Shown in pieces: positions 50,971-63,633 of a stretch of 64,000 nt of DNA. Numbering within the stretch: position 1 is the stretch's first letter; every line of letters begins with the position of its first letter. The stretch comes from Lasioglossum baleicum. Lineage: Eukaryota > Arthropoda > Insecta > Hymenoptera > Halictidae. The position numbers were made by a program, and so were the translations under genes. A model generated the notes under the pieces. That model did not search any database. It was given only the letters and a program-made list of their open reading frames with translations, and was not told the DNA's origin. The stretch covers positions 1,736,001-1,800,000 of the forward strand of contig NW_027469086.1 in the NCBI RefSeq assembly GCF_051020765.1. Direction: 5' to 3'.

Positions 50971-52385
50971 TCTCGCACGTGTTTTTACTCGACTAGCCTG
51001 CGGGATGCATCCTCTCGCACGTGTTTTTGCTCGACTAGCCATGCGCATCCCAAAAAACCTGCGCATGCGCATCCCACAAAACCTGCGCATGCGCATCCCA
51101 CAAAACCTGCACATGCGCATCCCACAAAACCTCGCACTTGTTTTTACTCGACTACCCTGCGGGATGCATCCTCTCGCACGTGTTTTTGCTCGACTAGACA
51201 TGCGCATCCCAAAAAACCTGCGCATGCGCATCCCACAAAACCTCGCACGTGTTTTTACTCGACTAGCCTGCTGGATGCATCCTCTCGCACGTGTTTTTAC
51301 TCGACTTGCCTGCGGGATGCATCCTCTCGCACGTGTTTTTAGTCGACTAGCCTGCGGGATGCATCCTCTCGCACGTGTTTTTACCCGACTAGCCTGCGGG
51401 ATGCATCCTCTCGCACGTGTTTTTGCTCGACTAGCCATGCGCATCCCAAAAAACCTGCGCATGCGCATCCCAAAAAACCTGCGCATGCGCATCCCACAAA
51501 ACCTGCGCATGCGCATCCCACAAAACCTGCGCATGCGCATCCCACAAAACCTCGCACTTGTTTTTACTCGACTACCCTGCGGGATGCATCCTCTCGCACG
51601 TGTTTTTGCTCGACTAGCCATGCGCATCCCAAAAAACCTGCGCATGCGCATCCCACAAAACCTGCGCATGCGCATCCCACAAAACCTCGCACGTGTTTTT
51701 ACTCGACTAGCCTGCGGGATGCATCCTCTCGCACGTGTTTTTACTCGACTTGCCTGCGGGATGCATCCTCTCGCACGTGTTTTTACTCGACTAGCCTGCG
51801 GGATGCATCCTCTCGCACGTGTTTTTGCTCGACTAGCCTGCGGGATGCATCCTCTCGCACGTGTTTTTACTCGACTAGCCTTCGGGATTCATCCTCTCGC
51901 ACGTGTTTTTACTCGACTAGCCTGCGGGATGCATCCTCTCGCACGTGTTTTTGCTCGACTAGCCATGCGCATCCCAAAAAACCTGCGCATGCGCATCCCA
52001 AAAAACCTGCGCATGCGCATCCCACAAAACCTGCGCATGCGCATCCCACAAAACCTCGCACGTGTTTTTACTCGACTAGCCTGCGGGATGCATCCTCTCG
52101 CACGTGTTTTTACTCGACTTGCCTGCGGGATGCATCCTCTCGCACGTGTTTTTGCTCGACTAGCCTGCGGGATGCATCCTCTCGCACGTGTTTTTACTCG
52201 ACTACCCTGCGGGATGCATCCTCTCGCACGTGTTTTTGCTCGACTAGCCATGCGCATCCCAAAAAACCTGCGCACGCGCATCCCACAAAACCTGCGCATG
52301 CGCATCCCACAAAACCTCGCACGTGTTTTTACTCGTCTAGCCTGCAGGATGCATCCTCTCGCACGTGTTTTTGCTCGACTAGCCA

Positions 52386-52570
52386 TGCGCATCCCAAAAA
52401 ACCTGCGCATGCGCATCCCAAAAAACCTGCGCATGCGCATCCCACAAAACCTGCGCATGCGCATCCCACAAAACCTGCGCATGCGCATCCCACAAAACCT
52501 GCGCATGCGCATCCCACAAAACCTGCGCATGCGCATCCCACAAAACCTGCGCATGCGCATCCCACAAAAC
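52386..52570. repeat. Longest B block: eight 24-bp units
   Basis: A lead partial B of K type, one full K unit and six Q units run here. The same block size recurs at 53228-53413 and 55094-55279. Within this and almost every other block the K type (CCCAAAAAACC) comes first and the Q type (CCCACAAAACC) after, so the blocks have polarity. Six or seven perfect TGCGCATGCGCA palindromes lie at exact 24-bp spacing. Confidence 0.9.
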
Positions 52571-55384
52571 CTCGCACGTGTTTTTACTCGACTAGCCTGC
52601 GGGATGCATCCTCTCGCACGTGTTTTTACTCGACTTGCCTGCGGGATGCATCCTCTCGCACGTGTTTTTGCTCGACTAGCCTGCGGGATGCATCCTCTCG
52701 CACGTGTTTTTACTCGACTACCCTGCGGGATGCATCCTCTCGCACGTGTTTTGCTCGACTAGCCATGCGCATCCCAAAAAACCTGCGCACGCGCATCCCA
52801 CAAAACCTGCGCATGCGCATCCCACAAAACCTGCGCATGCGCATCCCACAAAACCTCGCACGTGTTTTTACTCGACTAGCCTGCGGGATGCATCCTCTCG
52901 CACGTGTTTTTACTCGACTTGCCTGCGGGATGCATCCTCTCGCACGTGTTTTTGCTCGACTAGCCTGCGGGATGCATCCTCTCGCACGTGTTTTTACTCG
53001 ACTACCCTGCGGGATGCATCCTCTCGCACGTGTTTTTGCTCGACTAGCCATGCGCATCCCAAAAAACCTGCGCATGCGCATCCCACAAAACCTGCGCATG
53101 CGCATCCCACAAAACCTGCGCACGTGTTTTTACTCGACTAGCCTGCGGGATGCATCCTCTCGCACGTGTTTTTACTCGACTAGCCTGCGGGATGCATGCT
53201 CTCGCACGTGTTTTTGCTCGACTAGCCATGCGCATCCCAAAAAACCTGCGCATGCGCATCCCAAAAAACCTGCGCATGCGCATCCCACAAAACCTGCGCA
53301 TGCGCATCCCACAAAACCTGCGCATGCGCATCCCACAAAACCTGCGCATGCGCATCCCACAAAACCTGCGCATGCGCATCCCACAAAACCTGCGCATGCG
53401 CATCCCACAAAACCTCGCACGTGTTTTTACTCGACTAGCCTGCGGGATGCATCCTCTCGCACGTGTTTTTACTCGACTTGCCTGCGGGATGCATCCTCTC
53501 GCACGTGTTTTTGCTCGACTAGCCTGCGGGATGCATCCTCTCGCACGTGTTTTTACCCGACTAGCCTGCGGGATGCATCCTCTCGCACGTGTTTTTGCTC
53601 GACTAGCCATGCGCATCCCAAAAAACCTGCGCATGCGCATCCCACAAAACCTGCGCATGCGCATCCCACAAAACCTCGCACGTGTTTTTACTCGACTAGC
53701 CTGCGGGATGCATCCTCTCGCACGTGTTTTTACTCGACTTGCCTGCGGGATGCATCCTCTCGCACGTGTTTTTGCTCGACTAGCCTGCGGGATGCATCCT
53801 CTCGCACGTGTTTTTACTCGACTACCCTGCGGGATGCATCCTCTCGCACGTGTTTTTGCTCGACTAGCCATGCGCATCCCAAAAAACCTGCGCACGCGCA
53901 TCCCACAAAACCTGCGCATGCGCATCCCACAAAACCTGCGCATGCGCATCCCACAAAACCTCGCACGTGTTTTTACTCGACTAGCCTGCGGGATGCATCC
54001 TCTCGCACTTGTTTTTACTCGACTTGCCTGCGGGATGCATCCTCTCGCACGTGTTTTTGCTCGACTAGCCTGCGGGATGCATCCTCTCGCACGTGTTTTT
54101 ACTCGACTACCCTGCGGGATGCATCCTCTCGCACGTGTTTTTACTCGACTACCCTGCGGGATGCATCCTCTCGCACGTGTTTTTGCTCGACTAGCCATGC
54201 GCATCCCAAAAAACCTGCGCACGCGCATCCCACAAAACCTGCGCATGCGCATCCCACAAAACCTCGCACGTGTTTTTACTCGTCTAGCCTGCAGGATGCA
54301 TCCTCTCGCACGTGTTTTTACTCGACTAGCCTGCGGGATGCATCCTCTCGCACGTGTTTTTGCTCGACTAGCCATGCGCATCCCAAAAAACCTGCGCATG
54401 CGCATCCCAAAAAACCTGCGCATGCGCATCCCACAAAACCTGCGCATGCGCATCCCACAAAACCTGCGCATGCGCATCCCACAAAACCTGCGCATGCGCA
54501 TCCCACAAAACCTCGCACGTGTTTTTACTCGACTAGCCTGTGGGATGCATCCTCTCGCACGTGTTTTTACCCGACTAGCCTGCGGGATGCATCCTCTCGC
54601 ACGTGTTTTTACTCGACTAGCCTGCGGGATGCATCCTCTCGCACGTGTTTTTACTCGACTAGCCTGCGGGATGCATCCTCTCGCACGTGTTTTTGCTCGA
54701 CTAGCCTGCGGGATGCATCCTCTCGCACGTGTTCTTACTCGACTACCCTGCGGGATGCATCCTCTCGCACGTGTTTTTGCTCGACTAGCCTGCGGGATGC
54801 ATCCTCTCGCACGTGTTCTTACTCGACTACCCTGCGGGATGCATCCTCTCGCACGTGTTTTTGCTCGACTAGCCATGCGCATCCCAAAAAACCTGCGCAC
54901 GCGCATCCCACAAAACCTGCGCATGCGCATCCCACAAAACCTCGCACGTGTTTTTACTCGTCTAGCCTGCAGGATGCATCCTCTCGCACGTGTTTTTACT
55001 CGACTAGCCTGCGGGATGCATCCTCTCGCACGTGTTTTTGCTCGACTAGCCTGCGGGATGCATCCTCTCGCACGTGTTTTTACTCGACTAGCCATGCGCA
55101 TCCCAAAAAACCTGCGCATGCGCATCCCAAAAAACCTGCGCATGCGCATCCCACAAAACCTGCGCATGCGCATCCCACAAAACCTGCGCATGCGCATCCC
55201 ACAAAACCTGCGCATGCGCATCCCACAAAACCTGCGCATGCGCATCCCACAAAACCTGCGCATGCGCATCCCACAAAACCTCGCACGTGTTTTTACTCGA
55301 CTAGCCTGCGGGATGCATCCTCTCGCACGTGTTTTTACTCGACTTGCCTGCGGGATGCATCCTCTCGCACGTGTTTTTGCTCGA

Positions 55385-57803
55385 CTAGCCTGCGGGATGC
55401 ATCCTCTCGCACGTGTTTTTACCCGACTAGCCTGCGGGATGCATCCTCTCGCACGTGTTTTTGCTCGACTAGCCATGCGCATCCCAAAAAACCTGCGCAT
55501 GCGCATCCCACAAAACCTGCGCATGCGCATCCCACAAAACCTCGCACGTGTTTTTACTCGACTAGCCTGCGGGATGCATCCTCTCGCACGTGTTTTTACT
55601 CGACTTGCCTGCGGGATGCATCCTCTCGCACGTGTTTTTGCTCGACTAGCCTGCGGGATGCATCCTCTCGCACGTGTTTTTACTCGACTACCCTGCGGGA
55701 TGCATCCTCTCGCACGTGTTTTTGCTCGACTAGCCATGCGCATCCCAAAAAACCTGCGCACGCGCATCCCACAAAACCTGCGCATGCGCATCCCACAAAA
55801 CCTGCGCATGCGCATCCCACAAAACCTCGCACGTGTTTTTACTCGACTAGCCTGCGGGATGCATCCTCTCGCACGTGTTTTTACTCGACTTGCCTGCGGG
55901 ATGCATCCTCTCGCACGTGTTTTTACTCGACTACCCTGCGGGATGCATCCTCTCGCACGTGTTTTTGCTCGACTAGCCATGCGCATCCCAAAAAACCTGC
56001 GCACGCGCATCCCACAAAACCTCGCACGTGTTTTTACTCGACTACCCTGCGGGATGCATCCTCTCGCACGTGTTTTTACTCGACTACCCTGCGGGATGCA
56101 TCCTCTCGCACGTGTTTTTGCTCGACTAGCCATGCGCATCCCAAAAAACCTGCGCACGCGCATCCCACAAAACCTGCGCATGCGCATCCCACAAAACCTC
56201 GCACGTGTTTTTACTCGTCTAGCCTGCAGGATGCATCCTCTCGCACGTGTTTTTACTCGACTAGCCTGCGGGATGCATCCTCTCGCACGTGTTTTTGCTC
56301 GACTAGCCATGCGCATCCCAAAAAACCTGCGCATGCGCATCCCAAAAAACCTGCGCATGCGCATCCCACAAAACCTGCGCATGCGCATCCCACAAAACCT
56401 GCGCATGCGCATCCCACAAAACCTCGCACGTGTTTTTACTCGACTAGCCTGTGGGATGCATCCTCTCGCACGTGTTTTTACCCGACTAGCCTGCGGGATG
56501 CATCCTCTCGCACGTGTTTTTACTCGACTAGCCTGCGGGATGCATCCTCTCGCACGTGTTTTTACTCGACTAGCCTGTGGGATGCATCCTCTCGCACGTG
56601 TTTTTACCCGACTAGCCTGCGGGATGCATCCTCTCGCACGTGTTTTTACCCGACTAGCCTGCGGGATGCATCCTCTCGCACGTGTTTTTGCTCGACTAGC
56701 CATGCGCATCCCAAAAAACCTGCGCATGCGCATCCCACAAAACCTGCGCATGCGCATCCCACAAAACCTCGCACGTGTTTTTACTCGACTAGCCTGCGGG
56801 ATGCATCCTCTCGCACGTGTTTTTACTCGACTTGCCTGCGGGATGCATCCTCTCGCACGTGTTTTTGCTCGACTAGCCTGCGGGATGCATCCTCTCGCAC
56901 GTGTTTTTACTCGACTACCCTGCGGGATGCATCCTCTCGCACGTGTTTTTGCTCGACTAGCCATGCGCATCCCAAAAAACCTGCGCACGCGCATCCCACA
57001 AAACCTGCGCATGCGCATCCCACAAAACCTGCGCATGCGCATCCCACAAAACCTCGCACGTGTTTTTACTCGACTAGCCTGCGGGATGCATCCTCTCGCA
57101 CGTGTTTTTACTCGACTTGCCTGCGGGATGCATCCTCTCGCACGTGTTTTTACTCGACTACCCTGCGGGATGCATCCTCTCGCACGTGTTTTTGCTCGAC
57201 TAGCCATGCGCATCCCAAAAAACCTGCGCACGCGCATCCCACAAAACCTCGCACGTGTTTTTACTCGACTACCCTGCGGGATGCATCCTCTCGCACGTGT
57301 TTTTACTCGACTACCCTGCGGGATGCATCCTCTCGCACGTGTTTTTGCTCGACTAGCCATGCGCATCCCAAAAAACCTGCGCACGCGCATCCCACAAAAC
57401 CTGCGCATGCGCATCCCACAAAACCTCGCACGTGTTTTTACTCGTCTAGCCTGCAGGATGCATCCTCTCGCACGTGTTTTTACTCGACTAGCCTGCGGGA
57501 TGCATCCTCTCGCACGTGTTTTTGCTCGACTAGCCATGCGCATCCCAAAAAACCTGCGCATGCGCATCCCAAAAAACCTGCGCATGCGCATCCCACAAAA
57601 CCTGCGCATGCGCATCCCACAAAACCTGCGCATGCGCATCCCACAAAACCTCGCACGTGTTTTTACTCGACTAGCCTGTGGGATGCATCCTCTCGCACGT
57701 GTTTTTACCCGACTAGCCTGCGGGATGCATCCTCTCGCACGTGTTTTTACTCGACTAGCCTGCGGGATGCATCCTCTCGCACGTGTTTTTACTCGACTAG
57801 CCT
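55385..57803. repeat. Tandem 1,227-bp higher-order repeat
   Basis: Two copies at an offset of 1,227 bp (55385-56611 and 56612-57803) share an unusual short B block in which the ACGCGC unit runs directly into TCGCACGTG (about 56003 and 57230). They diverge at about 56577/57804. A related segment with the eight-unit B block also links 53.2 kb with 55.1 kb (offset about 1,866). Confidence 0.75.
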
Positions 57804-60800
57804 GCGGGATGCATCCTCTCGCACGTGTTTTTGCTCGACTAGCCTGCGGGATGCATCCTCTCGCACGTGTTCTTACTCGACTACCCTGCGGGATGCATCC
57901 TCTCGCACGTGTTTTTGCTCGACTAGCCTGCGGGATGCATCCTCTCGCACGTGTTCTTACTCGACTACCCTGCGGGATGCATCCTCTCGCACGTGTTTTT
58001 GCTCGACTAGCCATGCGCATCCCAAAAAACCTGCGCATGCGCATCCCACAAAACCTGCGCATGCGCATCCCACAAAACCTGCGCATGCGCATCCCACAAA
58101 ACCTCGCACGTGTTTTTACTCGACTAGCCTGCGGGATGCATCCTCTCGCACGTGTTTTTACTCGACTTGCCTGCGGGATGCATCCTCTCGCACGTGTTTT
58201 TGCTCGACTAGCCTGCGGGATGCATCCTCTCGCACGTGTTTTTACTCGACTACCCTGCGGGATGCATCCTCTCGCACGTGTTTTTTCTCGACTAGCCATG
58301 CGCATCCCAAAAAACCTGCGCACGCGCATCCCACAAAACCTGCGCATGCGCATCCCACAAAACCTCGCACGTGTTTTTACTCGTCTAGCCTGCAGGATGC
58401 ATCCTCTCGCACGTGTTTTTACTCGACTAGCCTGCGGGATGCATCCTCTCGCACGTGTTTTTGCTCGACTAGCCATGCGCATCCCAAAAAACCTGCGCAT
58501 GCGCATCCCAAAAAACCTGCGCATGCGCATCCCACAAAACCTGCGCATGCGCATCCCACAAAACCTGCGCATGCGCATCCCACAAAACCTCGCACGTGTT
58601 TTTACTCGACTAGCCTGTGGGATGCATCCTCTCGCACGTGTTTTTACCCGACTAGCCTGCGGGATGCATCCTCTCGCACGTGTTTTTACTCGACTAGCCT
58701 GCGGGATGCATCCTCTCGCACGTGTTTTTACTCGACTAGCCTGCGGGATGCATCCTCTCGCACGTGTTTTTGCTCGACTAGCCTGCGGGATGCATCCTCT
58801 CGCACGTGTTCTTACTCGACTACCCTGCGGGATGCATCCTCTCGCACGTGTTTTTGCTCGACTAGCCTGCGGGATGCATCCTCTCGCACGTGTTCTTACT
58901 CGACTACCCTGCGGGATGCATCCTCTCGCACGTGTTTTTGCTCGACTAGCCATGCGCATCCCAAAAAACCTGCGCATGCGCATCCCACAAAACCTGCGCA
59001 TGCGCATCCCACAAAACCTCGCACGTGTTTTTACTCGACTAGCCTGCGGGATGCATCCTCTCGCACGTGTTTTTACTCGACTTGCCTGCGGGATGCATCC
59101 TCTCGCACGTGTTTTTGCTCGACTAGCCTGCGGGATGCATCCTCTCGCACGTGTTTTTCTCGACTACCCTGCGGGATGCATCCTCTCGCACGTGTTTTTG
59201 CTCGACTAGCCATGCGCATCCCAAAAAACCTGCGCACGCGCATCCCACAAAACCTGCGCATGCGCATCCCACAAAACCTCGCACGTGTTTTTACTCGTCT
59301 AGCCTGCAGGATGCATCCTCTCGCACGTGTTTTTACTCGACTAGCCTGCGGGATGCATCCTCTCGCACGTGTTTTTGCTCGACTAGCCATGCGCATCCCA
59401 AAAAACCTGCGCATGCGCATCCCACAAAACCTGCGAATGCGCATCCCACAAAACCTGCGCATGCGCATCCCACAAAACCTCGCACGTGTTTTTACTCGAC
59501 TAGCCTGCGGGATGCATCCTCTCGCACGTGTTTTTACCCGACTAGCCTGCGGGATGCATCCTCTCGCACGTGTTTTTACTCGACTAGCCTGCGGGATGCA
59601 TCCTCTCGCACGTGTTTTTGCTCGACTAGCCTGCGGGATGCATCCTCTCGCACGTGTTTTTACTCGACTACCCTGCGGGATGCATCCTCTCGCACGTGTT
59701 TTTACTCGACTAGCCTGCGGGATGCATCCTCTAGCACGTGTTTTTGCTCGACCAGCCATGCGCATCCCAAAAAACCTGCGCATGCGCATCCCAAAAAACC
59801 TGCGCATGCGCATCTCACAAAACCTGCGCATGCGCATCCCACAAAACCTGCGCATGCGCATCCCACAAAACCTCGCACTTGTTTTTACTCGACTAGCCTG
59901 CGGGATGCATCCTCTCGCACGTGTTTTTGCTCGACTAGCCATGCGCATCCCAAAAAACCTGCGCATGCGCATCCCAAAAAACCTGCGCATGCGCATCCCA
60001 CAAAACCTGCGCATGCGCATCCCACAAAACCTGCGCATGCGCATCCCACAAAACCTCGCACTTGTTTTTACTCGACTACCCTGCGGGATGCATCCTCTCG
60101 CACGTGTTTCTGCTCGACTAGCCATGCGCATCCCAAAAAACCTGCGCATGCGCATCCCACAAAACCTGCGCATGCGCATCCCACAAAACCTCGCACGTGT
60201 TTTTACACGACTAGCCTGCGGGATGCATCCTCTCGCACGTGTTTTTTCTCGACTTGCCTGCGGGATGCATCCTCTCGCACGTGTTTTTGATCGACTAGCC
60301 ATGCGCATCCCAAAAAACCTGCGCATGCGCATCCCAAAAAACCTGCGCATGCGCATCCCACAAAACCTGCGCATGCGCATCCCACAAAACCTGCGCATGC
60401 GCATCCCACAAAACCTGCGCATGCGCATCCCACAAAACCTCGCACGTGTTTTTACTCGACTAGCCTGTGGGATGCATCCTCTCGCACGTGTTTTTACCCG
60501 ACTAGTCTGCGGGATGCATCCTCTCGCACGTGTTTTTACTCGACTAGCCTGCGGGATGCATCCTCTCGCACGTGTTTTTACTCGACTAGCCTGCGGGATG
60601 CATCCTCTCGCACGTGTTTTTGCTCGACTAGCCTGCGGGATGCATCCTCTCGCACGTGTTCTTACTCGACTACCCTGCGGGATGCATCCTCTCGCACGTG
60701 TTTTTGCTCGACTAGCCATGCGCATCCCAAAAAACCTGCGCATGCGCATCCCACAAAATCTGCGCATGCGCATCCCACAAAACCTCGCACGTGTTTTTAC

Positions 60801-61207
60801 TCGACTAGCCTGCGGGATGCATCCTCTCGCACGTGTTTTTACTCGACTAGCCTGCGGGATGCCTCCTCTCGCACGTGTTTTTGCTCGACTAGCCTGCGGG
60901 ATGCATCCTCTCGCACGTGTTTTTACTCGACTACCCTGCGGGATGCATCCTCTCGCACGTGTTTTTGCTCGACTAGCCAGGCGCATCCCAAAAAACCTGC
61001 GCATGCGCATCCCACAAAACCTGCGCATGCGCATCCTACAAAACCTGCGCATGCGCATCCCACAAAACCTCGCACGTGTTTTTACTCGACTAGCCTGCGG
61101 GATGCATCCTCTCGCACGTGTTTTTACTCGACTAGCCTGCGGGATGCATCCTCTCGCACGTGTTTTTACTCGACTAGCCTGCGGGATGCATCCTCTCGCA
61201 CGTGTTC

Positions 61208-63633
61208 TTACTCGACTACCCTGCGGGATGCATCCTCTCGCACGTGTTTTTGCTCGACTAGCCATGCGCATCCCAAAAAACCTGCGCATGCGCATCCCAC
61301 AAAACCTGCGCATGCGCATCCCACAAAACCTCGCACGTGTTTTTACTCGACTAGCCTGCGGGATGCATCCTCTCGCACGTGTTTTTGCTCGACTAGCCAT
61401 GCGCATCCCAAAAAACCTGCGCATGCGCATCCCACAAAACCTGCGCATGCGCATCCCACAAAACCTCGCACGTGTTTTTACTCGACTAGCCTGCGGGATG
61501 CATCCTCTCGCACGTGTTTTTACTCGACTTGCCTGCGGGATGCATCCTCTCGCACGTGTTTTTGCTCGACTAGCCTGCGGGATGCATCCTCTCGCACGTG
61601 TTTTTACTCGACTACCCTGCGGGATGCATCCTCTAGCACGTGTTTTTGCTCGACTAGCCATGCGCATCCCAAAAAACCTGCGCACGCGCATCCCACAAAA
61701 CCTGCGCATGCGCATCCCACAAAACCTCGCACGTGTTTTTACTCGTCTAGCCTGCAGGATGCATCCTCTCGCACGTGTTTTTACTCGACTAGCCTGCGGG
61801 ATGCATCCTCTCGCACGTGTTTTTGCTCGACTAGCCATGCGCATCCCAAAAAACCTGCGCATGCGCATCCCAAAAAACCTGCGCATGCGCATCCCACAAA
61901 ACCTGCGCATGCGCATCCCACAAAACCTGCGCATGAGCATCCCACAAAACCTGCGCATGCGCATCCCACAAAACCTGCGCATGCGCATCCCACAAAACCT
62001 CGCACGTGTTTTTACTCGACTAGCCTGCGGGATGCATCCTCTCGCACGTGTTTTTACTCGACTTGCCTGCGGGATGCATCCTCTCGCACGTGTTTTTGCT
62101 CGACTAGCCTGCGGGATGCATCCTCTCGCACGTGTTTTTACTCGACTACCCTGCGGGATGCATCCTCTCGCACGTGTTTTTGCTCGACTAGCCATGCGCA
62201 TCCCAAAAAACCTGCGCATGCGCATCCCACAAAACCTGCGCATGCGCATCCCACAAAACCTCGCACGTGTTTTTACTCGACTAGCCTGCGGGATGCATCC
62301 TCTCGCACGTGTTTTTACTCGACTTGCCTGCGGGATGCATCCTCTCGCACGTGTTTTTGCTCGACTAGCCTGCGGGATGCATCCTCTCGCACGTGTTTTT
62401 GCTCGACTAGCCTGCGGGATGCATCCTCTCGCACGTGTTTTTACTCGACTACCCTGCGGGATGCATCCTCTCGCACGTGTTTTTGCTCGACTAGCCATGC
62501 GCATCCCAAAAAACCTGCGCATGCGCATCCCACAAAACCTGCGCATGCGCATCCCACAAAACCTCGCACGTGTTTTTACTCGACTAGCCTGCGGGATGCA
62601 TCCTCTCGCACGTGTTTTTGCTCGACTAGCCATGCGCATCCCAAAAAACCTGCGCATGCGCATCCCACAAAACCTGCGCATGCGCATCCCACAAAACCTC
62701 GCACGTGTTTTTACTCGACTAGCCTGCGGGATGCATCCTCTCGCACGTGTTTTTACTCGACTTGCCTGCGGGATGCATCCTCTCGCACGTGTTTTTGCTC
62801 GACTAGCCTGCGGGATGCATCCTCTCGCACGTGTTTTTACTCGACTACCCTGCGGGATGCATCCTCTAGCACGTGTTTTTGCTCGACTAGCCATGCGCAT
62901 CCCAAAAAACCTGCGCACGCGCATCCCACAAAACCTGCGCATGCGCATCCCACAAAACCTCGCACGTGTTTTTACTCGTCTAGCCTGCAGGATGCATCCT
63001 CTCGCACGTGTTTTTACTCGACTAGCCTGCGGGATGCATCCTCTCGCACGTGTTTTTGCTCGACTAGCCATGCGCATCCCAAAAAACCTGCGCATGCGCA
63101 TCCCAAAAAACCTGCGCATGCGCATCCCACAAAACCTGCGCATGCGCATCCCACAAAACCTGCGCATGAGCATCCCACAAAACCTGCGCATGCGCATCCC
63201 ACAAAACCTGCGCATGCGCATCCCACAAAACCTCGCACGTGTTTTTACTCGACTAGCCTGCGGGATGCATCCTCTCGCACGTGTTTTTACTCGACTTGCC
63301 TGCGGGATGCATCCTCTCGCACGTGTTTTTGCTCGACTAGCCTGCGGGATGCATCCTCTCGCACGTGTTTTTACTCGACTACCCTGCGGGATGCATCCTC
63401 TCGCACGTGTTTTTGCTCGACTAGCCATGCGCATCCCAAAAAACCTGCGCATGCGCATCCCACAAAACCTGCGCATGCGCATCCCACAAAACCTCGCACG
63501 TGTTTTTACTCGACTAGCCTGCGGGATGCATCCTCTGGCACGTGTTTTTACTCGACTTGCCTGCGGGATGCATCCTCTCGCACGTGTTTTTGCTCGACTA
63601 GCCTGCGGGATGCATCCTCTCGCACGTGTTTTT
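61208..63633. repeat. Tandem 1,233-bp higher-order repeat
   Basis: Two copies at an offset of 1,233 bp share GCATGAGCATCCC (61931 and 63164) and CTCTAGCACG (61631 and 62864). A single difference, CTCTGGCACG near 63536, was noticed. They diverge after about 62400/63633. Confidence 0.8.
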
